A stretch of DNA of 64,000 nt from Tetracentron sinense (GCA_015143295.1 CM026568.1:14886607-14950606), one strand, 5' to 3'; positions 11,378-23,161 are shown, counted from the stretch's first letter. The notes: a model not told the origin generated them from the letters alone. A program made the numbers and translations.

Positions 11378-14100
11378 TGTCACGCCCCAAAACCCACCCT
11401 AGGAGTTAGAGTGAACTTTGGACGACTAATCATGACTTGCTTGACAACTAACCTGCAAAACCCACAGAGCATATACGATAGAGGACAAAACAGCGGAAAC
11501 ATGCTCTAACATGGCATAGCGGAAGTCTACCAAACCTCTATGTATATACAAAATCAATCCAAGTTTATACAAAAAGAATCCAAAAGAAAGTGCGGACATG
11601 CCCGCCAAAATACATAAATCTGACTCTCGTCTCACCCACAGCTAATCTACTCAGAATCTACAACCACCTATTGGTAACCCTCTACTGGAGGTTCCTCCAA
11701 AGGCTCCTCGACATACTCCTCCTCCACCCATGGACCAGGAGCACAAACATCAAATGGAGTAGCAGCTCCCTCAGAACCTGCCGACATAAGAAGTACGGCT
11801 GAGCATGGAATACTCAGCGGGTACTGAATACTAACCAACAATTATAGCACAAACATGGCAATACATAAGCAGGAGAAATTCATATTTGTCACACGGAAAC
11901 AATTTATATCATACAAGGAAGTAAAGCAGTTTATAATCATGCTTGAAACTCGTAGAAAATCGATAAATCCTCTTGAAAACATCGTGCACCTGACTTGACT
12001 TGAAATATCTTTTCGTACGTGAAAGCTTGTCTTGTCTATCTTGCTTGATTCTTGTATGTCATGTCATGTCATGCATGCTTGCTTGTGATCATGTAACTTG
12101 TGAGATGCACTTGTGAGATGCCTTGAGAGGGAAGGGAGACCCTTCTTTATGCAATGCACTTGCGAGGGAAGGGAGACCCTTCTTCATGATATGCACTTGT
12201 GAGTGAGGGGAGACCCCTCGTGGAATGTTGGTTCTTGTCTTCTTGTGAAAAGCGAGGTAAAACATATCTTAGGATATGTCCCACCTCTAACCATGTTCTT
12301 GAAAACCTCGATAAATCATGTCATGCATGCCGTGCTCGTGGGAACCGTGTACATACTTGCATTTAAATTTAAACATGACCATTGGGTAATTTCACAACAC
12401 ATACAGCGTCAAAGATTAAGCAATTCAATATTCATAGCATTTAGGGAAAACAGGAAACACACTATCATAGGCCCTAGCAATATTCAGAATTTATTAGGCA
12501 TGCATTTCTTAATTTACAGCTCACTGTATTCACCTTGGCATTTCATCAAACATGGTGTGTTCATTATGGATTTACCCTACACATGCTTTTCTAGATGGGT
12601 TTTTTCTCAAATCATACGTGTACATTCATTATTGGAACAATGCCCTTCCCCATTTGTTCATCACACACAACCATTGGCATCCAATCGCCCATTCCATCTC
12701 CATTCACCATTCACCATTTACCATTCTCCATTCACCATTCATCCATCTCATAGCACGTGTAAATGAAAGAAAATCAAAAGAAAAGAAGGGGAAAGAGGAA
12801 CTATAACTAGGAGGGTAGTAAGAAGCACCGACCTTAAAGAAATGAGGAAGAAACCCTCTTTCCAAATGACTGTGAGTTGCTGCCCTAGCTTGATTCGTGA
12901 GCTCCACGAATGCTTGCACCGAAATCTTGAAGAAAACGGGCTTGAGGTTGATCTAGGGTTTCAAACCCTTTGATTTCTCTCCCAAATGGAAACCCTAGGT
13001 TGGAATCGCCTTCTCCTCTTTCTTCTATTCTCTCAAACTCTCTAAGTGTCGAATGATGCCCTAAAGGCTCAGGTTAAACTCTTAAGGTAAGAGTGAACTG
13101 ACCAAAAGACCGAAATACCCTTACTGGGATTTCTGTGAATAGTGCTGTGAATAGTGCCAACTCGTGGTGCTGTGAATAGTGTCAACTCGTGGTCTGTGAA
13201 TAGTGCCACTCGTGGTGCTTGTGAATAGTGCCACTCGTGGTGCTTGTGAATAGTGCCACTCGTGGTCCGTGAATAGTGCCACTCGTGGTCCGTGAATAGT
13301 GCTACTCGTGGTGCTTGTGAATAGTGCCACTCGTGGTGTTTGTGAATAGTGCCACTCGTGGTCCGTGAATAGTGCCACTCGTGGTGCTTGTGAATAGTGC
13401 CACTCGTGGTGCTTGTGAATAGTGCCACTCGTGGTCCGTGAATAGTGCTACTCGTGGTGTTTGTGAATAGTGCCACTCGTGGTCCGTGAATAGTGTCAAC
13501 TCGTGGTGCCATGAATAGTGCCACTCGTGGTCCGTGAATAGTGCCACTCGTGGTCCGTGAATAGTGCCACTCGTGGTGCTTGTGAATAGTGCCACTCGTG
13601 GTGCTTGTGAATAGTGCAACTCGTGGTGGCGTGAATAGTGCCACTCGTGATGCTTGTGAATAGTGCAACTCGTGGTGCTTGTGAATAGTGCCACTCGTGG
13701 TCCGTGAATAGTGCAACTCGTGGTGGCGTGAATAGTGCCAACTCGTGGTGGCGTTGTCAAGGGTGACGAACCCGTTGTCACGTCGTCTCATGTACAGCGT
13801 GCCCGTGGTGAGTTGTACAACGTGCCCGTGGTGAGTTGTACAACGTACCCGTGGTGAGCTGTACCACGGATGCACATAGTATACGTTTTCCTACAGGTAC
13901 AGACTGTTTTGGCCATATCTTTTGACTCGTTCGTCCGATTTTGACGATTCAACTTGCGTTGTGTTCGTACTTCGAAGAGGAACAATTCTGGCATTTCGAA
14001 ATTTCCAAATTCTTCCTCATTTATTAATCATACCTCTTAAAAAGGCAAGATGACAACGAAAGTGTCATGTATTAAGCATGAAAAAGTCTGGGGCTCTACA
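11378..14100 (-). repeat. 3' LTR of the young Tekay element
   Basis: It runs from TGTCACGCCCC to GGGGCTCTACA on +; the two ends are partly complementary to each other. It includes a minisatellite at 13137-13745. A 187-codon frame at 12203-12766 is kept in both LTRs only because they are young copies. Confidence 0.93.
13137..13745. repeat. LTR minisatellite (GTGAATAGTGCCACTCGTGG)
   Basis: About 25 units built on GTGAATAGTGCCACTCGTGG, with two main endings (TGCTT or TCC), so units of 25 and 23 bp are interspersed. Rare GGCG and CCA variants mark certain positions. Long minus-strand frames (TSGTIHKHHEWHYS-like) come from the repeat. Confidence 0.95.
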
Positions 14101-14113
14101 TCCTCCCCCCCTT
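14101..14113 (-). other. Polypurine tract of the young Tekay element
   Basis: On the minus strand AAGGGGGGGAGGA lies directly before the LTR start TGTAGAGCCCC. This is the usual primer for plus-strand DNA synthesis. Confidence 0.85.
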
Positions 14114-14202
14114 ACAAAAATTTCGTCCTCGAAATTCAGACACTACTTGCATTACAATTCAAAAAGAACATTACATGTCATATACAGACTTCACACAGAA
14201 AC

Positions 14203-15705
14203 TCATTCAAGTAATTCTGGGTACTTTGCTTTGACTTCGGCTTCACGCTCCCATGTAGCTTCTTCCCGAGCATGGTGTTGCCATTGCACAAGAACCAAAG
14301 GGATTGTCTTGTTGCGAAGCACTTGATTCCTTCGATCTAAAATCTGGACTGGCTTTTCAATCAAGGTGAGGTCCTCTCGAATCTCCAACTGTTCCAAGTC
14401 TATGACATGCGAAGGATCCGCAAGATACTTCCGAAGCATGGTCACATGGAAGACGTTATGAACTGCAGCCATGTGAGGTGGAAGAGCTACTCGATAAGCA
14501 ACTTCACCAACCCGTGTGATAATCTCAAAAGGCCCAACATACCGAGGACTGAGCTTGCCTCGCTTCCCAAATCTCATGATCCCTTTGCTAGGAGATACTT
14601 TCACAAAAACTTGATCCCCTACTTGAAATTCCAAGTCCCTACGGCGTGTGTCCGCATAACTTTTCTGGCGATCTTGAGCGGCTTTCAATCGATCCCGGAT
14701 GATCTTAACTGTGTTTGCAGTTTGCTCAATCAACTCCGGACCAAGCACTTTCCTTTCTCCTACCTCATCCCAATAGAGAGGAGACCTACAACTTCGCCCA
14801 TACAAGGCCTCAAATGGTGCCATTTGAATACTTGCCTGATAGCTGTTATTATAAGCGAATTCAACCAAAGGCAAGTGCTCTTCCCAACTGCCTCTGAAAT
14901 CTAACGTACAAGCTCGAAGCATGTCTTCAATGACTTGGTTCACTCTCTCGGTTTGTCCATCCGTTTGTGGATGAAAGGCGATGCTGAAATCAAGTTGGGA
15001 ACCCATAGCCTCTTGGAAACTTTTCCAAAATCTTGACGTGAATCTTGGATCCCGATCTGACACAATACTGACTGGCACCCCATGTAGTCTAACTACTTCC
15101 TTGATGTATAGTGCAGCCAACTGACTAGAGTTGAAGGTAGTACGGTAGGGTAAGAAATGAGCGGACTTTGTCAAACGATCCACTACTACCCATATCGCAT
15201 CTGAGCTCCTTGCCGTCTTTGGCAAGCCAACTATGAAATCTATGGATATGTTCTCCCATTTCCACTCGGGAATAGGAAGGGAATGCAATAGACCGGCGGG
15301 TCGCATGTGTTCTGCTTTCACTTGTTGACACACCAAGCACCGTGCTACATATTCCGCAACATCCCTCTTCATATTCCGCCACCAAAAGTGACTCTTGAGG
15401 TTCCGGTACATCTTTGTACCCCCTGGATGCACTGTGTACTTCGAACGATGTGCCTCATCCATGATCTCTCGTCGAAGATCTGCGTTGGCCGGAACACACA
15501 ACCTTCCTTTGAATGTGATAGCACCCCGACTAGTGAGAGAGAAGTCCTCACTACCCTTAGCAACTTCCTTGTCCCGATAAGCCGACAATTCAGCATCCAT
15601 GTCTTGATATTCTTGGATCAAATCTATAATGTACGGCCGAACCGTAACATTTGCCAAGGTAGGACCACGGACAGAGTCATTCACACTGATGTCCAGATTT
15701 GCCAA
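14203..15705 (-). CDS. Integrase with chromodomain-like tail (Tekay pol part)
   Basis: Open frame of 500 codons. In order: an HHCC zinc-binding region (HRSKYTVHPGGTKMY ... CLVCQQVK), the integrase core beginning SIDFIVGLPKT with the SDRDPRFTSRFW and HPQTDGQTERVNQ blocks, then a C-terminal part ending in a chromodomain-like block (VQILDRRNQVLRNK ... EEATWEREAE). Chromovirus integrases carry such a tail, thought to steer insertion into particular chromatin. It belongs to the element fossil at 11378-22075. Confidence 0.88.
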   Translation of the reverse strand: MANLDISVNDSVRGPTLANVTVRPYIIDLIQEYQDMDAELSAYRDKEVAKGSEDFSLTSRGAITFKGRLCVPANADLRREIMDEAHRSKYTVHPGGTKMYRNLKSHFWWRNMKRDVAEYVARCLVCQQVKAEHMRPAGLLHSLPIPEWKWENISIDFIVGLPKTARSSDAIWVVVDRLTKSAHFLPYRTTFNSSQLAALYIKEVVRLHGVPVSIVSDRDPRFTSRFWKSFQEAMGSQLDFSIAFHPQTDGQTERVNQVIEDMLRACTLDFRGSWEEHLPLVEFAYNNSYQASIQMAPFEALYGRSCRSPLYWDEVGERKVLGPELIEQTANTVKIIRDRLKAAQDRQKSYADTRRRDLEFQVGDQVFVKVSPSKGIMRFGKRGKLSPRYVGPFEIITRVGEVAYRVALPPHMAAVHNVFHVTMLRKYLADPSHVIDLEQLEIREDLTLIEKPVQILDRRNQVLRNKTIPLVLVQWQHHAREEATWEREAEVKAKYPELLE

Positions 15706-15726
15706 ATCTTCTAGTAGCTTCCATTC

Positions 15727-17496
15727 TTAAACCAACATATGTGCTAACATCCCTTGAGGTCTTCTACTCAAAGCATCTGCCACTACATTTGCTCTACCCG
15801 GGTGGTATTGAATGGTACAATCATAGTCTTTCAAAAATTCCATCCAACGCCGTTGCCTTAGATTCAGCTCCTTTTGGGAAAAGAGATACTTGAGACTCTT
15901 GTGATCAGTGAACACATAGAACTCCACCCCATAAAGGTAATGACGCCAAATCTTAAGTGCAAACACGACCGCCGCAAGCTCCAAGTCGTGCGTGGGATAA
16001 TTCTTCTCATGCTCCTTCAATTGCCTTGATGCATAGGCAATGACTTTCTTGTGTTGCATAAGCACACATCCAAGTCCAACGTGTGAGGCATCACTGTACA
16101 CCTCATACCCAAGAGGTCCGGATGGCACTGTAAGGACAGGAGCTGTAGTAAACCTCTTCTTCAGTTCCGTGAAACTGATCTCGCACTTATCACTCCATAC
16201 AAACTTGGCATTCTTCCTTGTCAGGTAAGTGAGCGGTGCTGCAAGGCTAGAGAAACCCTCTACGAATCTCCTGTAGTAGCCTGCCAACCCAAGAAAGCTG
16301 CATATCTCGGTAACACTCTTGGGCCTCGCCCAACTCATAACTGCTTCGATCTTCTTCGGATCCACCGAGATACCTTCTGCAGAAACCACGTGGCCTAGGA
16401 ATGCCACCTCTTCCAACCAAAACTCACACTTGCTAAGTTTGGCGTATAGCTTGTGTTCTCTTAGCATTTCCAAAGCAAGGCATAGGTCGCGTGTGTGATC
16501 TTCCCGTGTCTGGGAATAGACCAAGATGTCATCAACAAATACAATCACGCACCTATCAAGATATGGCCGGAACACCCGGTTCATCAAATCCATAAAGGCT
16601 GCCGGCGCGTTCGTGAGTCCAAAAGGCATCACCAAGAACTCGTAGTGCCCATACCGAGTCCTGAAAGCAGTTTTGGGAACATCTTCCACCTTAATCTTCA
16701 ACTGGTGATAACCCGATCGAAGATCTATCTTCGAGAAAAATCTCGCTCCCTTCAACTGATCGAACAAGTCATCAATCCTAGGCAAGGGATACCTATTCTT
16801 TATGGTGACTTTGTTCAATTGTCGGTAATCGACACACATCCGCATCGAGCCATCTTTCTTCTTAACAAACAACACCGGGGCACCCCACGGTGAGACACTT
16901 GGTCGAATGAAACCAAGGCCTTGTAATTCCTCCAACTGAGTCTTCAACTCCTTAAGTTCAATAGGGGCCATTCTATATGGAGCTCTGAAAACAGGAGCCG
17001 TGCCTGGTGCAAGCTCGATCACAAACTCAATCTCCCTATCTGGAGGCAATCCTGGCAACTCTTCTGGAAATACATCCAGGAATTCACTCACAACCGGAAT
17101 AGTCGATGAGTCCTTTGCTTCAGGGTTAGCTAAGCTCAACGCCGCAAAGCGGGCAATGTCTCTACTTCTCAACCCTCGAAAGTGAAATGGTTTTCCTTCT
17201 ACCGGCTTGAAGAGTACCATTTTCTCAAAGCAAGCTACATGCCCATGATGTGCTGCTAACCAATCCATTCCCAATATAACATCAAAGTCTTGGAATCCAA
17301 GGACGATGAGATCAACCGCCAACTCGTGGCTCCCAACTTGGACCACACTATCTCCATACACTTTATCTGCCAATACTGTTTTGCCGAGAGGAGTCGAAAT
17401 GGCTAACTCCAGTTCTAGTTGACTTGGCTCTACAGAAAAGCCTTCTGAAAAACTCGGCGAGACAAATGAATGAGTAGACCCGGTATCAATCAACAC
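15727..17496 (-). CDS. Protease, reverse transcriptase and RNase H (Tekay pol part)
   Basis: Open frame of 589 codons. It opens with the aspartic protease motif [11 protein letters not shown], then the RT blocks ([44 protein letters not shown], and the catalytic [10 protein letters not shown]), then RNase H ([31 protein letters not shown]). It ends in the usual Ty3 connection [14 protein letters not shown] ... VADALSRRP. It lies in the same strand and order as the integrase part. An AT-rich spacer of about 145 bp separates it from gag. Confidence 0.9.
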   Translation of the reverse strand: MLIDTGSTHSFVSPSFSEGFSVEPSQLELELAISTPLGKTVLADKVYGDSVVQVGSHELAVDLIVLGFQDFDVILGMDWLAAHHGHVACFEKMVLFKPVEGKPFHFRGLRSRDIARFAALSLANPEAKDSSTIPVVSEFLDVFPEELPGLPPDREIEFVIELAPGTAPVFRAPYRMAPIELKELKTQLEELQGLGFIRPSVSPWGAPVLFVKKKDGSMRMCVDYRQLNKVTIKNRYPLPRIDDLFDQLKGARFFSKIDLRSGYHQLKIKVEDVPKTAFRTRYGHYEFLVMPFGLTNAPAAFMDLMNRVFRPYLDRCVIVFVDDILVYSQTREDHTRDLCLALEMLREHKLYAKLSKCEFWLEEVAFLGHVVSAEGISVDPKKIEAVMSWARPKSVTEICSFLGLAGYYRRFVEGFSSLAAPLTYLTRKNAKFVWSDKCEISFTELKKRFTTAPVLTVPSGPLGYEVYSDASHVGLGCVLMQHKKVIAYASRQLKEHEKNYPTHDLELAAVVFALKIWRHYLYGVEFYVFTDHKSLKYLFSQKELNLRQRRWMEFLKDYDCTIQYHPGRANVVADALSRRPQGMLAHMLV

Positions 17497-17639
17497 TCGA
17501 GCTAAACACTCATTGACTAGTAGGGCTCCTGAAATTTTAGCTAGTTACGTCAATTCAAGCATCAACAGTGTGTACACATAGGTATATACATATATAGCAT
17601 ACCAAGTACGTACACATGGGATAAAACATAACATAACCA

Positions 17640-18911
17640 TCACGAATAAGGAAAATAACTCCAACGCGTACCTTGCACCACATCGTCAGATGCAAGTGCA
17701 TCACCCTCTGTCAAGGCAAAAACTCGCCCCTGGTTCGCCTGGCGAGACTGTGGTGTAGACCGGGTAGTCTGAGATGACGCCTGATATGATCCTGCTGGGC
17801 GTGCTGGTGGACTATTCCCCTGAGACTGGCCTGATAAATGCCGACTGGGGCAATCCCTGATCATGTGGCCCTGGCGACCGCAATGATAACATCCACCAGA
17901 TGCTCTTCGACAATCTCCTGCCGGATGCCTTTTGCCGCATGAAGTGCAGACCTCGTGTGTATAAGTCGGAGGGGCTGGAAGCGGAGCATACCTCATCGTC
18001 TGAGGTGCAACAGGCCGTGGGGCTGGAAGAGCCTGAGGTCTCGGTGCCTGAGGCACATACTGCCGTGGAGCTGGAGGCGCATAAGAAGGCCTCATCGATG
18101 GTGCTGGCCACGCATACTGATAACGAGTCCGCCTCTCTGGAGGTGCTGAACTACTAGCTTGGCCTCTCGCCCACTCCCTCTTCTTGGACACTGTCTCCGA
18201 ATTGGCCTCGACCAATAAGGCCTTGTCTACTACCTCAGGGTAGGTAGTATGCCTGAAAACGGACACCTTCTCCATAATCACATCCTTGAACCCTTGCTCA
18301 AATCTCCTCGCCTTCATTGCCTCAGTAGCAACCATATGAGGCGCAAATCTCGACAACTCCGAGAACTTGGCCTCGTATTGTGCCACCGACATCAAACCTT
18401 GCTCAAGGTTGATGAATTCTCTCTCTTTCTTTTCCCGTGCTCCAATCGGAAAATACTTTTTGTAAAAAGTATCCTTGAACTCCTCCCAAGTCCAAGGTAG
18501 ACCCTGCATGGTCAAATCTCTCGTCCTCAGTGCGGACAACCACCAATGGTGGGCTTCGCCTTCTAGCATGAAAGCTGCCCATGCTACCCTCTCCTCCTCT
18601 GTAGGTGAGAGGACCGTAAGGATCTTCTCCATCTGGAGGATCCATGCCTCCGCAGCAAGAGGGTCCACACTCCCATGGAATGGTGGAGGCCTCAATCTCC
18701 TGAATGCCTCAACTCCAGCGGTACGATGTACTGGAGCTGCGGGCGGTGGAGTAGGTGCCGCCGATGATGGTATAGCCTGCCGAGCCACCAGTATGGCGAG
18801 TGTCTCAGCAATAGAGCCTAAGACTCGAGAGAGGTCCGGCTGCTCATCCTCATCCCGTGAAGAAGAGGAAGCTCTGGTATGTGGTCCACGACCCCGTGTG
18901 TTCCGTCTCAT
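17640..18911 (-). CDS. Gag polyprotein (Tekay)
   Basis: Open frame of 423 codons starting at an ATG at 18911. The middle has the Ty3 gag core (FRRLRPPPFHGSVDPLAAEAW, then ARRFEQGF). A proline-rich stretch follows, then a CCHC zinc knuckle (CYHCGRQGHMIRDC) near residue 340, preceded by a knuckle-like CTSCGKRHPAGDC. Gag forms the particle that packages the element's RNA. The start lies about 340 bp inside the primer-binding site. Confidence 0.9.
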   Translation of the reverse strand: MRRNTRGRGPHTRASSSSRDEDEQPDLSRVLGSIAETLAILVARQAIPSSAAPTPPPAAPVHRTAGVEAFRRLRPPPFHGSVDPLAAEAWILQMEKILTVLSPTEEERVAWAAFMLEGEAHHWWLSALRTRDLTMQGLPWTWEEFKDTFYKKYFPIGAREKKEREFINLEQGLMSVAQYEAKFSELSRFAPHMVATEAMKARRFEQGFKDVIMEKVSVFRHTTYPEVVDKALLVEANSETVSKKREWARGQASSSAPPERRTRYQYAWPAPSMRPSYAPPAPRQYVPQAPRPQALPAPRPVAPQTMRYAPLPAPPTYTHEVCTSCGKRHPAGDCRRASGGCYHCGRQGHMIRDCPSRHLSGQSQGNSPPARPAGSYQASSQTTRSTPQSRQANQGRVFALTEGDALASDDVVQGTRWSYFPYS

Positions 18912-19250
18912 GACTCAAGTCCTGAGAATAATAACACCACATGAGTCTAACTTTAAACCACAGTTTTACTTCAATGCCATTTCACAATAATCCAATTTGT
19001 ATTAGTTGTATAATACTAATATACATCGCATTAAGTCATCAGGGTATTTATAATATTATACTTTGGTGTTCTAGCGTTCCTAAGGCTCGTACTTGGTTGA
19101 AACAACCATTTTGACTAAGACTAAAGTTTAGTCTTACACTTGGATCAAGACTCTCTTCCGACTTACTTTCTTCCTAACTTGTTTCCTGACATATGCTCTT
19201 GTCAAGCCGTGGTATAAGATTCTAAGTGACCCTAGAGACCTAAAGCCTAG

Positions 19251-19262
19251 GCTCTGATACCA
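19251..19262 (-). other. Primer-binding site (tRNA-iMet)
   Basis: The minus strand reads TGGTATCAGAGC four bases after the 5' LTR end. This is complementary to the 3' end of initiator-methionine tRNA, the primer used by most plant chromoviruses. Confidence 0.9.
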
Positions 19263-19266
19263 CTTC

Positions 19267-22075
19267 TGTCACGCCCCAAAACCCACCCTAGGAGTTAGAG
19301 TGAACTTTGGACGACTAATCATGACTTGCTTGACAACTAACCTGCAAAACCCACAGAGCATATACGATAGAGGACAAAACAGCGAAAACATGCTCTAACA
19401 TGGCATAGCGGAAGTCTACCAAACCTCTATGTATATACAAAATCAATCCAAGTTTATACAAAAAGAATCCAAAAGAAAGTTCGGACATGCCCGCCAAAAT
19501 ACATAAATCTGACTCTCGTCTCACCCACAACTAATCTACTCAGAATCTACAACCACCTATTGGTAACCCTCTACTGGAGGTTCCTCCAAAGGCTCCTCGA
19601 CATACTCCTCCTCCACCCATGGACCAGGAGCACAAACATCAAATGGAGTAGCAGCTCCCTCAGAACCTGCCGACATAAGAAGTACGGCTGAGCATGGAAT
19701 ACTCAGCGGGTACTGAATACTAACCAACAATTATAGCACAAACATGGCAATACATAATCAGGAGAAATTCATATTTGTCACACGGAAACAATTTATATCA
19801 TACAAGGAAGTAAAGCAGTTTATAATCATGCTTGAAACTCGTAGAAAATCGATAAATCCTCTTGAAAACATCGTGCACCTGACTTGACTTGAAATATCTT
19901 TTCGTACGTGAAAGCTTGTCTTGTCTATCTTGCTTGATTCTTGTATGTCATGTCATGTCATGCATGCTTGCTTGTGATCATGTAACTTGTGAGATGCACT
20001 TGTGAGATGCCTTGAGAGGGAAGGGAGACCCTTCTTTATGCAATGCACTTGCGAGGGAAGGGAGACCCTTCTTCATGATATGCACTTGTGAGTGAGGGGA
20101 GACCCCTCGTGGAATGTTGGTTCTTGTCTTCTTGTGAAAAGCGAGGTAAAACATATCTTAGGATATGTCCCACCTCTAACCATGTTCTTGAAAACCTCGA
20201 TAAATCATGTCATGCATGCCGTGCTCGTGGGAACCGTGTACATACTTGCATTTAAATTTAAACATGACCATTGGGTAATTTCACAACACATACAGCGTCA
20301 AAGATTAAGCAATTCAATATTCATAGCATTTAGGGAAAACAGGAAACACACTATCATAGGCCCTAGCAATATTCAGAATTTATTAGGCATGCATTTCTTA
20401 ATTTACAGCTCACTGTATTCACCTTGGCATTTCATCAAACAAGGTGTGTTCATTATGGATTTACCCTACACATGCTTTTCTAGATGGGTTTTTTCTCAAA
20501 TTATACGTGTACATTCATTATTGGAACAATGCCCTTCCCCATTTGTTCATCACACACAACCATTGGCATCCAATCGCCCATTCCATCTCCATTCACCATT
20601 CACCATTTACCATTCTCCATTCACCATTCATCCATCTCATAGCACGTGTAAATGAAAGAAAATCAAAAGAAAAGAAGGGGAAAGAGGAACTATAACTAGG
20701 AGGGTAGTAAGAAGCACCGACCTTAAAGAAATGAGGAAGAAACCCTCTTTCCAAATGACTGTGAGTTGCTGCCCTAGCTTGATTCGTGAGCTCCACGAAT
20801 GCTTGCACCGAAATCTTGAAGAAAACGGGCTTGAGGTTGATCTAGGGTTTCAAACCCTTTGATTTCTCTCCCAAATGGAAACCCTAGGTTGGAATCGCCT
20901 TCTCCTCTTTCTTCTATTCTCTCAAACTCTCTAAGTGTCGAATGATGCCCTAAAGGCTCAGGTTAAACTCTTAAGGTAAGAGTGAACTGACCAAAAGACC
21001 GAAATACCCTTACTGGGATTTCTGTGAATAGTGCCAACTCGTGGTGCTGTGAATAGTGTCAACTCGTGGTCTGTGAATAGTGCCACTCGTGGTGCTTGTG
21101 AATAGTGCCACTCGTGGTGCTTGTGAATAGTGCCACTCGTGGTCCGTGAATAGTGCCACTCGTGGTCCGTGAATAGTGCTACTCGTGGTGCTTGTGAATA
21201 GTGCCACTCGTGGTGTTTGTGAATAGTGCCACTCGTGGTCCGTGAATAGTGCCACTCGTGGTGCTTGTGAATAGTGCCACTCGTGGTGCTTGTGAATAGT
21301 GCCACTCGTGGTGCTTGTGAATAGTGCCACTCGTGGTCCGTGAATAGTGCTACTCGTGGTGCTTGTGAATAGTGCCACTCGTGGTCCGTGAATAGTGCTA
21401 CTCGTGGTGTTTGTGAATAGTGCCACTCGTGGTCCGTGAATAGTGTCAACTCGTGGTGCCATGAATAGTGCCACTCGTGGTCCGTGAATAGTGCCACTCG
21501 TGGTCCGTGAATAGTGCCACTCGTGGTGCTTGTGAATAGTGCCACTCGTGGTGCTTGTGAATAGTGCCACTCGTGGTGCTTGTGAATAGTGCAACTCGTG
21601 GTGGCGTGAATAGTGCCACTCGTGATGCTTGTGAATAGTGCAACTCGTGGTGCTTGTGAATAGTGCCACTCGTGGTCCGTGAATAGTGCAACTCGTGGTG
21701 GCGTGAATAGTGCCAACTCGTGGTGGCGTTGTCAAGGGTGACGAACCCGTTGTCACGTCGTCTCATGTACAGCCTGCCCGTGGTGAGTTGTACAACGTGC
21801 CCGTGGTGAGTTGTACAACGTACCCGTGGTGAGCTGTACCACGGATGCACACAGTATACGTTTTCCTACAGGTACAGACTGTTTTGGCCATATCTTTTGA
21901 CTCGTTCGTCCGATTTTGACGATTCAACTTGCGTTGTGTTCGTACTTCGAAGAGGAACAATTCTAGCATTTCGAAATTTCCAAATTCTTCCTCATTTATT
22001 AATCATACCTCTTAAAAAGGCAAGATGACAACGAAAGTGTCATGTATTAAGCATGAAAAAGTCTGGGGCTCTACA
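19267..22075 (-). repeat. 5' LTR of the young Tekay element
   Basis: Nearly identical to 11378-14100 except for a longer minisatellite (21022-21725), which accounts for most of the 86-bp size difference. It is followed on the right by the TSD ATGGG at 22076-22080. Confidence 0.93.
21022..21725. repeat. LTR minisatellite, second array
   Basis: Same GTGAATAGTGCCACTCGTGG unit as at 13137-13745. The order of 23- and 25-bp units differs and there are more units overall, although the flanking LTR sequence is almost unchanged. Confidence 0.95.
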
Positions 22076-22724
22076 ATGGGCCAACCGTAAGAGCCCCTCT
22101 ATAAATAGAACATGGGAGCACAGGGTGAAGGGTTGAACTTTTCTCTCTCAAACCCCCTACACTACTAAAAACTCTACTCAAAATCCCTTCTTCATTCCTA
22201 ATCCCATACTGACTTGACCGTTGGAGTGTCATTACAGGTTAGAGGATCGTCACACCTTAAATATGAGTTGTTGTAGCTAGTCAGGATCGACCCAATACTC
22301 TTAGAGATGATAGATCAGGTATTTTCTCCCACGAAAATTGTGAACTCTTCAACAGTACAAGAATCTTCTCATTCTTGTTTGCCTGTGTGGCTGAGATCAT
22401 GGGGTAGATTCTCTATACAATGGGAGTGTTCAAATGGTAAGGTTCTTATTCCGTTGAGGAATTTAAATGGACAGACAACTAGCCAACCCTATGAGTCCCA
22501 TTTTAAATAGAACATGAGAGCACAGGGTGAAGGGTTGGATTTTTCTCTCTCAAAACCCCTACACTACTAAGAACTCTACTCGGAATCTATTCTTCATTCC
22601 TAATCTCATACTAACTTAACCATCGGAGGGTCATTGCAGGTCGAAGGACCATCACACCTTGAAGAGAAGTCGTGCAGCTAATCGAGTACTCTCATAGGTG
22701 ATAGATCAGGTATTTTCCCCCACA

Positions 22725-23161
22725 ATAGTATATTTTTAAATGTGATGGAAATAAGACAATCGTTGTATGTTCCAACAATTAAGGATGAAAATATTTCATT
22801 GCTAGAAATTATTTTTAGGGACGGAAATTTATTGGTAAAAAAAAAATCTTTATTTGCAACAATATAATTTTCATGCCTAAAACCAACATTCAGCAACGTA
22901 AATGAATTTGTTGGTAAAAATACTATTTCAATATTTATGTCACTGATTTAAAAATATCCATTATAGAATGAAATTTCCTTTGGTAATTATCTATAAATAG
23001 TGGTGGTTGAAGTGACTATTAGTGACGAAATGCAACTTTATAGGGACAGATGTTATTCGCCGCCAATTTAACGACAGAAACACTTTTTCGTTGTAAAAAA
23101 TCTTTACTGGTGCTATTTTTACCACTGAAATTGCAAAGTCATATTTTTCATTAGTAAAACT
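22725..23161. other. AT-rich stretch with GACGAAA-like words
   Basis: No gene. Words such as GTGACGAAATGCAAC, GGGACGGAAATTTATTGGT and ACCACTGAAATT resemble the degenerate subterminal repeats of plant CACTA transposons. No terminus is visible here, so the assignment is only a suspicion. Confidence 0.3.

Larger units (their letters stand above)
11378..22075 (-). mobile_element. Tekay/Del-clade chromovirus, nearly whole
   Basis: A complete structure of 10.7 kb. It has two LTRs (2723 and 2809 bp), a PBS matching tRNA-iMet, a polypurine tract, three long reading frames (gag; protease-RT-RNase H; integrase with a chromodomain-like tail) and a 5-bp TSD ATGGG at 11373-11377 and 22076-22080. Domain order and the C-terminal chromodomain-like block place it among chromoviruses; the long LTRs fit the Tekay (Del) clade. 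About nine base differences were counted by eye over roughly 2.1 kb of non-repetitive LTR, so insertion is recent. The coding part seems to carry about one or two breaks. Confidence 0.92.
10983..22724 (+). mobile_element. Tat-type LTR, split by the young Tekay element
   Basis: It begins TGTAATGGTAAAATTCGG directly after a purine tract; the Tat element at 44038 begins TGTAATCGATAAAATTCG. It ends near TTTTCCCCCACA. Without the Tekay insert it is about 1.04 kb. A TATAAATA box lies at 22100-22107. The second half is an imperfect tandem duplication: 11318-11377 plus 22081-22334 resembles 22423-22724, each unit ending in a TTTTCYCCCAC word. No PBS or second LTR was found. Confidence 0.5.

Noticed and set aside
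12203-12766. 187-codon + frame found in both LTRs (also 20092-20655)
   Set aside because: Conserved only because the LTRs are young copies; the composition is not protein-like and there is no family pattern.
13137-13745. CRISPR-like array of short direct repeats
   Set aside because: No unique spacers; adjacent tandem units inside a plant LTR.
13069-13875. 268-codon minus-strand frame rich in HEWHYS and TSGTIH words
   Set aside because: It is a translation of the LTR minisatellite; the same happens in all frames and in the second LTR.
15307-15714. 135-codon + frame over the Tekay integrase
   Set aside because: Shadow of the minus-strand pol frame.
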